DNA from: Salinimonas lutimaris
GTDB lineage: Bacteria; Pseudomonadota; Gammaproteobacteria; Enterobacterales; Alteromonadaceae
Direction: 5' to 3'
NCBI RefSeq assembly: GCF_005222225.1
Contig: NZ_CP036536.1
Span: 3,806,001 to 3,870,000 of the forward strand
Length of the DNA stretch: 64,000 nucleotides
In this document: positions 54,232 to 62,942 of the stretch, piece by piece
Layout of the letters: each line of letters starts with the position of its first letter
Numbering within the stretch: position 1 is the first letter of the stretch
The notes under the pieces: generated by a model
The model's input: the letters and a program-made list of their open reading frames with translations, nothing else
The model's database searches: none
What the model was told of the DNA's origin: nothing
Made by a program: the position numbers and the translations under genes

Positions 54232-54249
54232 AGTAGACTTAAGTCTACT
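54232..54249. promoter_or_regulatory. 18-bp perfect palindrome upstream of the AraC regulator gene
   Basis: AGTAGACTTAAGTCTACT, a perfect dyad centred about 82 bp upstream of the regulator start and 35-52 bp downstream of the HAD gene stop. It may be an operator for autoregulation or, with TTT on the plus-strand side, part of a terminator; the minus strand lacks a T run. Confidence 0.5.
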
Positions 54250-54283
54250 TTTCGGTCAGCCGGTCTGGCTCAGGTCGCTTTAT

Positions 54284-54793
54284 CTACACCATCACAAACT
54301 GCATACCGGCGCGCTCAGCGGCTTGCTCATCATAAACAAAGTCGCCCACATACAAACATTTTTCCGGCGCAACGCCCCACTGCCGGGCAACCTGTAACAA
54401 TGCTGTTGGGTCTGGCTTGGCCGGAGCGTCTTCTCGGGTTAACACCAGGGGCACCGGAATCTGGTTGTTGGCAATTTTGAGCTGCGAAGCCTGCCGGCAG
54501 TTACGGGTCACAATGGCCACGGGAAGCGCCCGGTCCATCGCCTGTTCTAAAATCTGTCTACCTGGCTCAAGCCAGGTCGCCTGTTGCGCATCGCACAGTT
54601 CCTGCGCCACAATGTAATCATGTGCATGCTGACGAGCCTGCGCATCAGGGAGTGTTTCAATAAAAGTCAGAATATCGGTGTCCGCCGGACACCCCAGATG
54701 CTTACGCATCGCACCAAAATCCAGTTCCGATTCCACCAGCGTTCCGTCAAGATCAAAAATAACGCCTTGAATACCCTGTAAATCTATCTGCAT
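54284..54793 (-). CDS. HAD-superfamily phosphatase in the umuDC operon
   Basis: A 169-residue HAD-IA hydrolase with motif I FDLDGTLVES (nucleophile Asp16 or so, general acid two residues later), motif II VTRN, the motif III Lys in KPDP and motif IV GDFVYDEQAA. The small cap (about residues 25-80) is short. It resembles phosphoglycolate or small-molecule phosphatases; the substrate is unknown. It starts 12 bp after the umuC stop on the same strand and so is likely co-induced by DNA damage. Confidence 0.85.
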   Translation of the reverse strand: MQIDLQGIQGVIFDLDGTLVESELDFGAMRKHLGCPADTDILTFIETLPDAQARQHAHDYIVAQELCDAQQATWLEPGRQILEQAMDRALPVAIVTRNCRQASQLKIANNQIPVPLVLTREDAPAKPDPTALLQVARQWGVAPEKCLYVGDFVYDEQAAERAGMQFVMV

Positions 54794-54805
54794 GCCTTAC
54801 CTGCC

Positions 54806-56062
54806 CTAACAAAGAATTTTGGGAATATGTTTCCAGTTGGTCGTAAATTGCGGCGACAAAAACTGTCGTTTCATTGACCACTGCGGCTGGTTCCCCTTAG
54901 CGGCCAGCCCCAGTGTGTCAGCACCATAGCGGCTATTAATCGCATCCATGCAAGCCATCACATCAGGGCGCGAGTCCAGCTGGCTAAACAAGTCTGGTTG
55001 TACTGTTTTGGCACTGACAATGTCAATGGCACCGACGCCACATTTATGAAATTTAATACCTTGACGGTACAGTGCAGGGAGCTGGGCAGTGATGGCCCGG
55101 ACAATCTCCCGGCTGTCGCTGACAGGCAGCGCAAATGTATGCAGCCGGGTAGCATGATAATGTCCTTCACTGGCAAAGGGATTTGCATGCGCAAAGCAGG
55201 TCAGGGTTTTCACCGCACTGTGCTGACGCCGCAGCTTTTCAGCCACCTGTTCACCGTGCCAGGCCAGAGCCTGGCGTAATTCTGCGGCTTCAGTCACTGG
55301 CCGGCCAAACGCCCGCGTTGAATAAATCTGCTTTTTGTCTGCACGTTGTGCATCCCACGATAAACAGGGTACACCGCGCAACTCCTGTACGGTACGCGCC
55401 ACCTCAACATTAAAAGCGCGGCGTGCCTCGGCCACCGGCAATGCTGCCAGCTCGGCGGCAGAGTGAATCTGCATAGCCTGTAGCCGGGCACTGATACGCT
55501 TGCCAATACCCCACACATCCTGCACCGACATGCTGGTAAGTACGGTATTAATCACCTGTGGGTTTGCCAGTAGTGCCACTCCCGGCGACGATAAACGCCG
55601 CTTGGCAGCAAAAGAGGCCGCTTTGGCCAGTGTTGGGGTCAGCCCGATACCCACGCTGACCGGCAGCCGCAGTTCCTGATACACCGTATCTTTGATGGTG
55701 GCGGCCAGCGCCTTCCATCCCTGCGGTGGACACCAGCGGCCAAAATCCAGAAAACACTCGTCAATCGAATACACATGCTGTTGGGGCGCGAAACGCCCGA
55801 TTATTTGCATCATTTTGGCTGACAAATCATCATACAGGGCATAGTTGGAAGATCGAATCACCGCCCCGTGACGCGCCAGTTGCTGGCTGGCTTTGTGATA
55901 AGGCCCGAATTTTTTGACCCCAATGGCCTTGGCTCGGTCACACAGGGCGCAGATACAACCATCGTTATTGGTCAGCACCACCACGGGCTTACGCCGCAAT
56001 GCCGGGTCAAACACTTTTTCGGCTGAAGCATAAAAGCTATTAGCATCGACTAGCGCAAACAT
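54806..56062 (-). CDS. umuC: DNA polymerase V catalytic subunit
   Basis: A 418-residue Y-family translesion polymerase. MFALVDANSFYASAEKVFDP (first catalytic Asp), YSIDECFLDF (catalytic Asp-Glu), and GIGLTPTLAKAAS, GIGKRISARLQ helix-hairpin-helix and the C-terminal UmuC domain are present. Length matches E. coli UmuC (422). It overlaps umuD by 13 bp, indicating translational coupling, and is controlled by the LexA box upstream of umuD. Confidence 0.95.
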   Translation of the reverse strand: MFALVDANSFYASAEKVFDPALRRKPVVVLTNNDGCICALCDRAKAIGVKKFGPYHKASQQLARHGAVIRSSNYALYDDLSAKMMQIIGRFAPQQHVYSIDECFLDFGRWCPPQGWKALAATIKDTVYQELRLPVSVGIGLTPTLAKAASFAAKRRLSSPGVALLANPQVINTVLTSMSVQDVWGIGKRISARLQAMQIHSAAELAALPVAEARRAFNVEVARTVQELRGVPCLSWDAQRADKKQIYSTRAFGRPVTEAAELRQALAWHGEQVAEKLRRQHSAVKTLTCFAHANPFASEGHYHATRLHTFALPVSDSREIVRAITAQLPALYRQGIKFHKCGVGAIDIVSAKTVQPDLFSQLDSRPDVMACMDAINSRYGADTLGLAAKGNQPQWSMKRQFLSPQFTTNWKHIPKILC

Positions 56063-56466
56063 CGGGCAAGCTGCCTGACATAGCGGTGCATTCTGACAGA
56101 GCGCATCACAATGCCTTCTTCTTCAAACCAGTCACCCTCAGCCAACTGGTAAGGCTGTTGCCCGGACCCCGGAGACAATAGCGCGCTGGCTTTACGATCA
56201 AACAGCTTGCACACAAACGCACCATTGAGGTTGGCCACGACGACATCCAGCGGTGTGGGCATAGCTGCCCGGTCGACAATCAGCAGATCGCCGTCAAAAA
56301 TTCCCACTCCTGTCATTGAGTCACCCTGAGCCTGGCCAATGAACGTGGCGGTTGGATGCTCTATCAGCAGTTCATCCAAATCCAGTCCCAGCTCTCGATA
56401 CTGGGCAGCAGGCGACTCAAACCCGCTGATGCCTGCCTGTGCAAAAATAGGAATGACTTTTAACAT
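56050..56466 (-). CDS. umuD: DNA polymerase V accessory subunit, RecA-activated autoprotease
   Basis: A 138-residue LexA/UmuD-type protein. The self-cleavage site is A11-G12 (FAQAGISGF), and the Ser-Lys dyad is S50 (QGDSMTG) and K87 (AFVCKLFD), 37 residues apart as in E. coli UmuD (S60/K97). After RecA-stimulated cleavage UmuD' joins UmuC to form Pol V. I chose ATG 56466 (MLKVIPIF); the frame from 56487 would run into the promoter. A consensus LexA box lies 28 bp upstream. Confidence 0.94.
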   Translation of the reverse strand: MLKVIPIFAQAGISGFESPAAQYRELGLDLDELLIEHPTATFIGQAQGDSMTGVGIFDGDLLIVDRAAMPTPLDVVVANLNGAFVCKLFDRKASALLSPGSGQQPYQLAEGDWFEEEGIVMRSVRMHRYVRQLARCLR

Positions 56467-56493
56467 TTTAATTATCACCGGTTGCAAATTATA

Positions 56494-56509
56494 CTGTTTG
56501 TATATACAG
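56494..56509. promoter_or_regulatory. LexA (SOS) box shared by umuDC and yebG
   Basis: CTGTTTGTATATACAG, a consensus CTGT-N8-ACAG box, extended to a 20-bp dyad TACTGT...ACAGTA. It lies 28 bp before umuD (minus) and 49 bp before yebG (plus), so one box can repress both directions. Confidence 0.93.
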
Positions 56510-56557
56510 TATTTTGTGTTGCACCACTAATGTCAAATTACAAATTCGGAGTGAATC

Positions 56558-56845
56558 ATGGCCATTACTGTTCAATATGTAGTAACCCATAAAGGAGTCG
56601 AAAAACTCGTGACCACGGATAAAAAAGCCGCCGATCAGTACGATAAAATGCTGGACACTGCTGATAATCTGGCCGGATTTATCAGTGCTATGGGAATGCA
56701 GCTTAGTGAAGATCAGATGGAAGAGCTCTCTGTCATGCTGGCTAAAAACAAAGACAAAGTCAGCAAATTGCTAAAAGGTAGCGCACTGGATAATGTACTG
56801 GAAGAAGGCGGTGCTGAGGTCGTGAAACTACAGGCTTCTAGCTAG
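56558..56845 (+). CDS. yebG: DNA damage-inducible protein YebG
   Basis: A 95-residue cytoplasmic protein colinear with E. coli YebG: MAITVQYVVTHKGVEKL, DKKAADQYDKMLDTADNL and SEDQMEELSVMLAKNKDKVSKLLK. Its molecular role is unknown; in E. coli it is part of the LexA regulon. Here it is divergent from umuDC with the LexA box between them. ATG follows CGGAG. Confidence 0.92.
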   Translation: MAITVQYVVTHKGVEKLVTTDKKAADQYDKMLDTADNLAGFISAMGMQLSEDQMEELSVMLAKNKDKVSKLLKGSALDNVLEEGGAEVVKLQASS

Positions 56846-56932
56846 CCATTAACTAAGCGACACAAGATTGCCAACGGGTATACCGGATTGGTATAAAGAG
56901 GCATATATTTTTGCACAAAAAAGGTATTTCCT

Positions 56933-57646
56933 CTGTCTCAGTCTGATTCCTCCCCATCGCCGGTGGCGATAGATGTTAAGGGTCTTGAATTCTGGTATCC
57001 CAACGCCCCCTCTGCAGTACTGACCATTGACCGGCTCACCGTTGTCCGTGGAGAAAAGGTATTTTTACAAGGGGCGTCCGGGTCGGGTAAAAGCACCCTG
57101 CTGAATATACTGACCGGTACGTTACCGGTATCCCGGGGAGCAGTGACATTGCTGGACGTACCCTTTTCAACCATGACTGCCCGCCAGCGTGATACATTTC
57201 GGGCCCGGCATATCGGTGTGGTGTTTCAGCAGTTTAATCTGGTGGATTACCTGACGGTTCAGGAAAATATCGATGCAGCTGCCTTCTTTGCAGGCAAAAC
57301 CGGCCCTGCTGTCAGTCAGCGTCTGGCCCGGATTATTGATGCCTTACAATTGCCACAAACCGTGCTGACTCGTCCGGCATCCCAGTTAAGTGTAGGGCAA
57401 CAACAACGGGTGGCAATTGCCCGGGCCCTAATTAATCAGCCCGAACTGCTGATTGTGGATGAACCTACCTCTGCCCTTGATGCAGCAGCCCGGGATAAGT
57501 TCATGCAACTGTTGCTCAGCAGTGCTGCCAACAGCACGGTTGTGTTTGTCAGCCACGATGCCTCACTGGCCAGCTACTTTGAAACCCGGCTGTCGATGCA
57601 GGCACTAAACCGGACCATGCAGACTGGCGGAGACATCTCATGCTGA
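56933..57646 (+). CDS. ABC transporter ATP-binding protein (MacB/LolD type)
   Basis: About 237 residues. Walker A GASGSGKST, Q-loop FQQFNLVDYL, signature LSVGQQQRVAIARAL, Walker B LLIVDEPTSALD and the switch His in VSHDAS are complete. It pairs with the permease that overlaps it by 7 bp. The start is unclear: the first standard start codon in frame is GTG 56963, with no ribosome site, whereas a CTG at 56933 (giving SQSDSSPSP before VAIDVKG) has AAGG 8 bp upstream. I favour the CTG. A promoter-like TTGCCA, 18 bp, TATAAA lies at about 56867-56896. Confidence 0.85.
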   Translation: MSQSDSSPSPVAIDVKGLEFWYPNAPSAVLTIDRLTVVRGEKVFLQGASGSGKSTLLNILTGTLPVSRGAVTLLDVPFSTMTARQRDTFRARHIGVVFQQFNLVDYLTVQENIDAAAFFAGKTGPAVSQRLARIIDALQLPQTVLTRPASQLSVGQQQRVAIARALINQPELLIVDEPTSALDAAARDKFMQLLLSSAANSTVVFVSHDASLASYFETRLSMQALNRTMQTGGDISC

Positions 57647-58962
57647 CCAAAATTGCCCTGGCCAGTCTTAAAAGCCGCCGTACTACAGTATGTCTGACCC
57701 TGGTATCCATTGTTATCAGCGTAAGTCTGCTGATCAGCGTGGAATACATTCGCAGTCAGGTAAAACAAAGCTTTACCCGCACCGTCTCCGGCGTAGACCT
57801 GATTGTTGGCGCCCCGACCGGCGAGCTGAATCTGCTGCTGTATTCGGTATTCCAAATGGGGAATGCCACCAGCGGTATCAGCTGGCAACAACTACAGCGA
57901 CTGGAAAGCAATCCGTTGGTAGACTGGGTGGCCCCGGTATCGCTGGGCGACAGCCATAAAGGATTCAGGGTCATTGGAACCGACAATCGTTACTTTGCTC
58001 ATTATCAGTATGGCGACAAGCAGCCCCTGACACTGGCCCGTGGAACCCGTTTAACTAAAGTCCGGGCCGCAGTCATCGGCGCGCAGGTGGCCAGTGAGCT
58101 CAATTATGATATTGGCGATAGCATTGTGATTTCCCACGGTTTGGGGAATGTCAGCTTTCATCAGCATGACGGTCACCCTTTCACGGTGACCGGTATTTTG
58201 AAGAAAACCGGCACACCGGTCGATAAGGCCGTGCATGTCACCCTGACCGGGATTGAGCAGATTCACGCTCAGCCGGCAGGCCGGCGCTCTGTAATGCGTA
58301 AGCCCGAAGCGAGTAACGATGGCAGTGAGCACGCTCATCATCAGGCGCACGATGAAAACGAGCATGAGCATGAGCATGATACCGTAACAGACGCAGACAG
58401 AGCATCTCATCCTGATCAAATCACCGCTCTGTTTGTAGGTCTGACCAATCGCGCCGCCGCCTTACAGCTGCAGTACCAGCTTAATCAGCGTAATCCTGAG
58501 CCGGTGCTGGCTATTTTACCCGGTATGGCTCTGTCTCAGCTTTGGTCCCTGATGGGCAACATAGAAGCTTTGCTACTGGGGATTTCCGGCTTGATACTGA
58601 TCGCCTCACTGACCGGGCTCATTACCATGATGCTGGCAGGAATGCAGGCCCGGCAGCCGGAGATATCCGTGTTTCGGGCGATGGGCGCCGGCCCGCTGAC
58701 AATCTTGTGGCTGATTCAGGCCGAAGCGCTGCTGATAGCGCTGACCGGCTGTGGTCTGGCGGTGGCCCTGAATGCCATGGCGTTTCCATTGCTCAGTGAC
58801 ACGCTCAGCCAGCAATTTGGGTTGTTTTTAAGCGGCAGTGTATTTACCGGGCAAACTGGTGTCATTGTGCTGGCTGTACTGCTGGCCACCTGGCTATGCA
58901 GTTTTGTGCCTGCGATTGCCGCATATCGGCGAGCGCTTCAGGCAGGGCTAACTCAACGCTAA
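57640..58962 (+). CDS. FtsX-type ABC permease with His-rich periplasmic loop
   Basis: A 440-residue permease with one N-terminal span (about 15-35), a large periplasmic domain (about 40-300) and three C-terminal spans (about 310-335, 360-385, 410-430), the MacB/LolE topology. Residues 231-247 hold nine His mixed with Glu and Asp (HAHHQAHDENEHEHEHD), and HQHDGH occurs at 174-179. This suggests metal binding. Similar pairs occur in Vibrio zinc-regulated (zrg) clusters beside DUF2796 and DUF3299 genes; those partners are absent here, so the link is an inference. The substrate could be a lipoprotein, peptide or metal-linked cargo. Confidence 0.85.
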   Translation: MLTKIALASLKSRRTTVCLTLVSIVISVSLLISVEYIRSQVKQSFTRTVSGVDLIVGAPTGELNLLLYSVFQMGNATSGISWQQLQRLESNPLVDWVAPVSLGDSHKGFRVIGTDNRYFAHYQYGDKQPLTLARGTRLTKVRAAVIGAQVASELNYDIGDSIVISHGLGNVSFHQHDGHPFTVTGILKKTGTPVDKAVHVTLTGIEQIHAQPAGRRSVMRKPEASNDGSEHAHHQAHDENEHEHEHDTVTDADRASHPDQITALFVGLTNRAAALQLQYQLNQRNPEPVLAILPGMALSQLWSLMGNIEALLLGISGLILIASLTGLITMMLAGMQARQPEISVFRAMGAGPLTILWLIQAEALLIALTGCGLAVALNAMAFPLLSDTLSQQFGLFLSGSVFTGQTGVIVLAVLLATWLCSFVPAIAAYRRALQAGLTQR

Positions 58963-58983
58963 TCCTGCCTGGCGCTGCACCAT

Positions 58984-60546
58984 CTATTTAAAGCGGGCAA
59001 TGACCGCGTTAACTTCACTCAGGGTGTCGCGCAGGGTTTGTGAGGCGGCCAGCGATGCATCGGAAGCACGCTGGGTGTCCTGGGCACTGTCGGCGATGCC
59101 AACGATCTGCTGGTTAATGTGCTCAGCCACGCTACTTTGCTCTTCCACCGCGGATGACATTTCCAGCGTCTGATCGGCAATCAGGCTGACCGCCTGGTTA
59201 ATTTCAGATAGTGTATGCCGGGTATGCTCCACGATTTCAGTTCCACGGATAGCCGCCTGCATGCCCTCATCTGACACTTTCACCGCACGCTCAGAGCGCT
59301 CAGCCAGAATCTGGATGATATGATGAATTTTATCAGTGGACTCTCGGGTTTTGGAAGCCAGCGAACGGACTTCATCGGCCACTACCGCAAAGCCGCGCCC
59401 CTGTTCACCGGCCCGCGCAGCTTCAATGGCCGCGTTTAGCGCCAGCAAATTGGTTTGCTCAGCAATCGTAGAGATTATACTGGCAGCTTCGCCAATATCG
59501 GAGGTTGACTGTGCCAGCTCCTGTACCGTTTCAGATATTGAGGACACCGCATCTTTAAGCTGGCGGATAGCCTGTAGTGCCTCATCGGCCTTAATATTCC
59601 CGTCAGATACATTCTGTGACGCGGCCCGGGCACTGTTCGCATTCACATCCACCCGTTCAGACACCTCCTGAATAGCCTGACTCATCTCGGTAATCGCGGA
59701 GGCGATTTGCTGTGTCGCTTCGCTTTGCTTTGACACACTGTTACTGGTCACGGTGGCCTGACTGTGTGTCGTATCCGCCACTTTATCCAGTCCGCCGGCA
59801 GCATCTTTGATTCGGGTCAGTGCCGTGCGTGTGCGGGCCAGTTCACAGGTCAGCACCAGCTTGGCACGGGCAATCTGTGCAGGATCGTCAAAATAGGTCT
59901 GCGCTACAACATCATTAGAAAAACTCCCCGGACTAACCGCTATCAGACTTTGCCACTGCGCACGTTGTTGCCAGTTACTCAGGCCAGCAGTGACCAGCGT
60001 ACCGGCTGCGGTAATTAGCGCCGGCAGTAAACCAGAAACCGCTGCAACGGCTACCGTAGCCAGCCCGCCGCCAACTAAAAACGGCATCTGAGCAGTCAGC
60101 GCCCAGCGCAGCCGCGCACTGACCGGTGCCGCGTTACCGCCGTGACGCAAGCGTTGGTAACAGGCCTCAGCGCGCTGAATTTCCTCGCTGCTAGCCGGTA
60201 CCCTTACTGACTCATAGCCAACAACCTTTGAGTCTTCGAGCACCGGCGTAACAAAGGCCGAGACCCAGTAGTGATCGCCATCCTTACGCCGGTTTTTTAC
60301 CAGCCCCATCCAGATACGACCGGCTTCCAGTGTTTGCCACATAGTTTTAAACACAGCCGGTGGCATGTCCGGGTGACGAACCAGATTATGATTTTTGCCA
60401 ATCAGTTCGTCACGGTCAAAGCCGCTCACCTCGACAAACTGTGCATTGCAGTGGGTAATAACGCCTCGGCGGTCCGTCGCTGAAATCAGTCGGTAATGTG
60501 AGGGAAATTTATATTCTTGCTGGGTAACAGGCTGGTTATTACGCAT
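58984..60546 (-). CDS. PAS-domain (Aer-like) methyl-accepting chemotaxis protein
   Basis: A 520-residue receptor. Residues about 15-125 are a PAS domain ([36 protein letters not shown] read in parts; [19 protein letters not shown]), about 155-190 a hydrophobic hairpin of two short spans, and about 240-520 the signalling domain with [21 protein letters not shown]. This is the Aer layout: a cytoplasmic PAS sensor, possibly with FAD, anchored without a periplasmic domain. It would mediate energy or redox taxis. A degenerate FliA-like -10 (GACGATAA on the minus strand, 60566-60559) lies upstream without a -35. Confidence 0.9.
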   Translation of the reverse strand: MRNNQPVTQQEYKFPSHYRLISATDRRGVITHCNAQFVEVSGFDRDELIGKNHNLVRHPDMPPAVFKTMWQTLEAGRIWMGLVKNRRKDGDHYWVSAFVTPVLEDSKVVGYESVRVPASSEEIQRAEACYQRLRHGGNAAPVSARLRWALTAQMPFLVGGGLATVAVAAVSGLLPALITAAGTLVTAGLSNWQQRAQWQSLIAVSPGSFSNDVVAQTYFDDPAQIARAKLVLTCELARTRTALTRIKDAAGGLDKVADTTHSQATVTSNSVSKQSEATQQIASAITEMSQAIQEVSERVDVNANSARAASQNVSDGNIKADEALQAIRQLKDAVSSISETVQELAQSTSDIGEAASIISTIAEQTNLLALNAAIEAARAGEQGRGFAVVADEVRSLASKTRESTDKIHHIIQILAERSERAVKVSDEGMQAAIRGTEIVEHTRHTLSEINQAVSLIADQTLEMSSAVEEQSSVAEHINQQIVGIADSAQDTQRASDASLAASQTLRDTLSEVNAVIARFK

Positions 60547-60608
60547 TTCGTTGCAACCTTATCGTCCGTAAAAACTAATGAATTCTATAATACAAAAGTA
60601 CTAGCCAT

Positions 60609-61622
60609 CTAGATGTTTGGAAAAACCAGTGTGAAGTTACTTCCCCTGCCTGGCTGACTCTTAACGCTGATGTGCCCCTGGTGTTCTTCCATAATAGCCA
60701 TGGCGACGCAAAGGCCTAATCCTACTCCGTCACCGGGCGCTCCGGTGGTATAAAAAGGTGTAAAAATTAAAGGTAAGGCTTCATCCTCAATACCTTTTCC
60801 ATCATCAGCAATCACAATGGTGATGCTGGCCTTACGCGCCAGCCCGGTAATGGCAATTTCGCCCTGATTTCCCACCGCGGCAATGGCATTGGCCAGCATA
60901 TTGGCAAACAACTTACGTAATTTTTCCTCGCACCCTTTGAGATAGAGCGGATTTTCAAATGGCTCAATACTGATATGCACCGCCTGCGGGAGCTTTAAAA
61001 TAACTCCTTCCACCGCCTCTTCGAGTAATCTTGCCAGTGACACGGGCTGCTTATCTGTCAGCGTGGGATAAGCATAAGTACGCAGTGACTCAATCACCCG
61101 GCTGATGCGCCTGATACCCTGCGCCGAACTGTCGGTCAGCTCCGCGCCCATCTCTGCCATTTCTGTGAGCATATATTTCTGCTCTATGTCCTGTATCTGT
61201 ATATGAGCACCGGGAAACTCGTCAGCCACCTGTTTGAGCTCAGTAAATGCACTGAGTACGTCATTAAAAAGCTGCTGGAAAATTTCCAGATTACTTTTAA
61301 TAAAACCCACCGGATTGTTTACTTCATGGGCAATGCCGGCAGCCAGCTGGCTTAACAGCGACATGCGCTCACCCATATCGCCAATACTGGCATCCGGCAC
61401 GTAGTGCAGATGCACCTCGTTTTTTTCAAGAAAATCGAGCAGATCCAGATAACTGTAACGCAAATCACTCAGTTCGCGGCGTAACGCCTGGTTGGCTAAA
61501 TACGCCTCACGGGAATAGTGATTAAGCATGGTCTCAGCACTGAGCCGGGCAGAATGCTCCCGGCTCAGTTTTCGCTCCAGCGCCTGAATGCGATTTTTTA
61601 ATGAGACTTCAGTGTCTGACAC
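60609..61622 (-). CDS. Soluble sensor histidine kinase with N-terminal coiled coil
   Basis: A 337-residue cytoplasmic kinase. A coiled coil (residues 1-75, LKNRIQALERKLSREHSARL) replaces a sensor domain. The phosphoacceptor His is in LAAGIAHEVNNPVGF, and the HATPase domain has the N-box FANMLANAIAAVG, IADDGKGIEDEALP and GDGVGLGLCVAMAIM. It has no receiver and no response regulator gene lies beside it. It is flanked by two chemoreceptor genes on the same strand (62 and 78 bp gaps) and may take its input from one of them. Confidence 0.9.
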   Translation of the reverse strand: MSDTEVSLKNRIQALERKLSREHSARLSAETMLNHYSREAYLANQALRRELSDLRYSYLDLLDFLEKNEVHLHYVPDASIGDMGERMSLLSQLAAGIAHEVNNPVGFIKSNLEIFQQLFNDVLSAFTELKQVADEFPGAHIQIQDIEQKYMLTEMAEMGAELTDSSAQGIRRISRVIESLRTYAYPTLTDKQPVSLARLLEEAVEGVILKLPQAVHISIEPFENPLYLKGCEEKLRKLFANMLANAIAAVGNQGEIAITGLARKASITIVIADDGKGIEDEALPLIFTPFYTTGAPGDGVGLGLCVAMAIMEEHQGHISVKSQPGRGSNFTLVFPNI

Positions 61623-61700
61623 AGCCCATAGTTTCCTGTTGATGGGGAGACATCCCCGGTTACTATGAGCATAGAAGAAATGTGTGGAGTTGCCAGTTAC

Positions 61701-62783
61701 TTACGCACCTAATCGGTCGAGCAGTTGCATAACTTCCTCGCTGGCGTTTTCCATTTCGCGTAAACGCTGCTGTACCAGTGCCTGATTTCCCTCACTGGCT
61801 GCAACCAGGGCTTCTTTACCGGCGGTGTGAACCTGGGCATGAGGACGATCAAGCCGGACAAAAGCATCTTTTTTCATCAGGTTACTGTCGCCGGGGTTAC
61901 GGTACCACTGACCAAGCCGGCAGGCGGTATGATCAGCCAAATCACTGGCTCGCTGACTGGCTTTGCCGCACAGTACCGCATACACTTCACTTTTCCACAC
62001 TACGTGATCCAGCTTTACAGTTTGCAAAAAGGTCTGCACCGACGCTTGTTCAATCGTACCTTTCATATTGCCGCAATGGGTGATCATCTGATCATAGCTG
62101 TTATTAAGCTCGTCAATCCCGCCGGCCAGATGGGTGTTGTTATCTTTTAATTCTGATACCGCACCCACCGCAGCCTTGGTTGACTGAATAATTCCCTGAA
62201 CCAGCTCGGCCACTTCGCTGGCCGATTTATTTGTTTCATTGGCCAGCGCCCGGACCTCATCAGCCACCACGCTGAAACCCCGTCCGGCATCGCCGGCCCG
62301 GGCAGCCTCAATGGCCGCATTGAGCGCCAGCAGATTGGTCTGATCCGAAATGCTGGTGATCGTTGTTACAAATTTATTGATGCTGTCGGCCGTATCAGAT
62401 AACCCGGCGATGCGCTCGCTCATCTGCCCCATACGCTCATTAAGCGCTTCCATATCATGACTGATCCCCTGCAGCGACTGGGCACTGTTACTGAACAGGG
62501 CATTAATGTCAGTCAGCGCACTGCTTTCAGCATTGATGGTTTGATAGGAATGCAACACCGTACTACGTATCCCCTCAACCTGCGCCAGCGAGTCCAGCAT
62601 ACAAAGTGTCAACTCACTGCCTGCGCCGGAAGATTGCGCTTCTTCAAGCGCATTCACCTTTAGCCGCTCCTGGTCCAGGGACAGCTCCAGAGCGTCAATT
62701 TTGGCCTGCATGGCGGCTTTATCCGCTTCCAGCCGGGCAATGTCGTGTTGCGTAGAATCTAGCCTTGATTTTAAGACAAGCAT
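61701..62783 (-). CDS. Cytoplasmic chemoreceptor-like protein with C-terminal CZB zinc domain
   Basis: A 360-residue soluble protein without a membrane span. Residues 1-50 are a coiled coil, about 60-245 a short MCP signalling domain with the tip [21 protein letters not shown], and about 250-350 a CZB domain with the zinc ligands H260, C288, H315 and H319 ([28 protein letters not shown]). CZB domains sense zinc and, through oxidation of the Cys, hypochlorous acid. It could report metal or oxidant stress to chemotaxis or to the kinase encoded just downstream. Confidence 0.9.
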   Translation of the reverse strand: MLVLKSRLDSTQHDIARLEADKAAMQAKIDALELSLDQERLKVNALEEAQSSGAGSELTLCMLDSLAQVEGIRSTVLHSYQTINAESSALTDINALFSNSAQSLQGISHDMEALNERMGQMSERIAGLSDTADSINKFVTTITSISDQTNLLALNAAIEAARAGDAGRGFSVVADEVRALANETNKSASEVAELVQGIIQSTKAAVGAVSELKDNNTHLAGGIDELNNSYDQMITHCGNMKGTIEQASVQTFLQTVKLDHVVWKSEVYAVLCGKASQRASDLADHTACRLGQWYRNPGDSNLMKKDAFVRLDRPHAQVHTAGKEALVAASEGNQALVQQRLREMENASEEVMQLLDRLGA

Positions 62784-62942
62784 GCGAACCCTTTATTCTT
62801 TAAAAATTGGTGGAATTCTGACAGCTAAGTGCGGTGTAGGGTATTGGCCAAAAGTTCAACGCCCTGTGTTTGCCTTACCTGCCTAAGTGCACGTTATATC
62901 GGCACATTTTGCAGAAGGTTTAGGCAAAAACAGGCCATTGAT

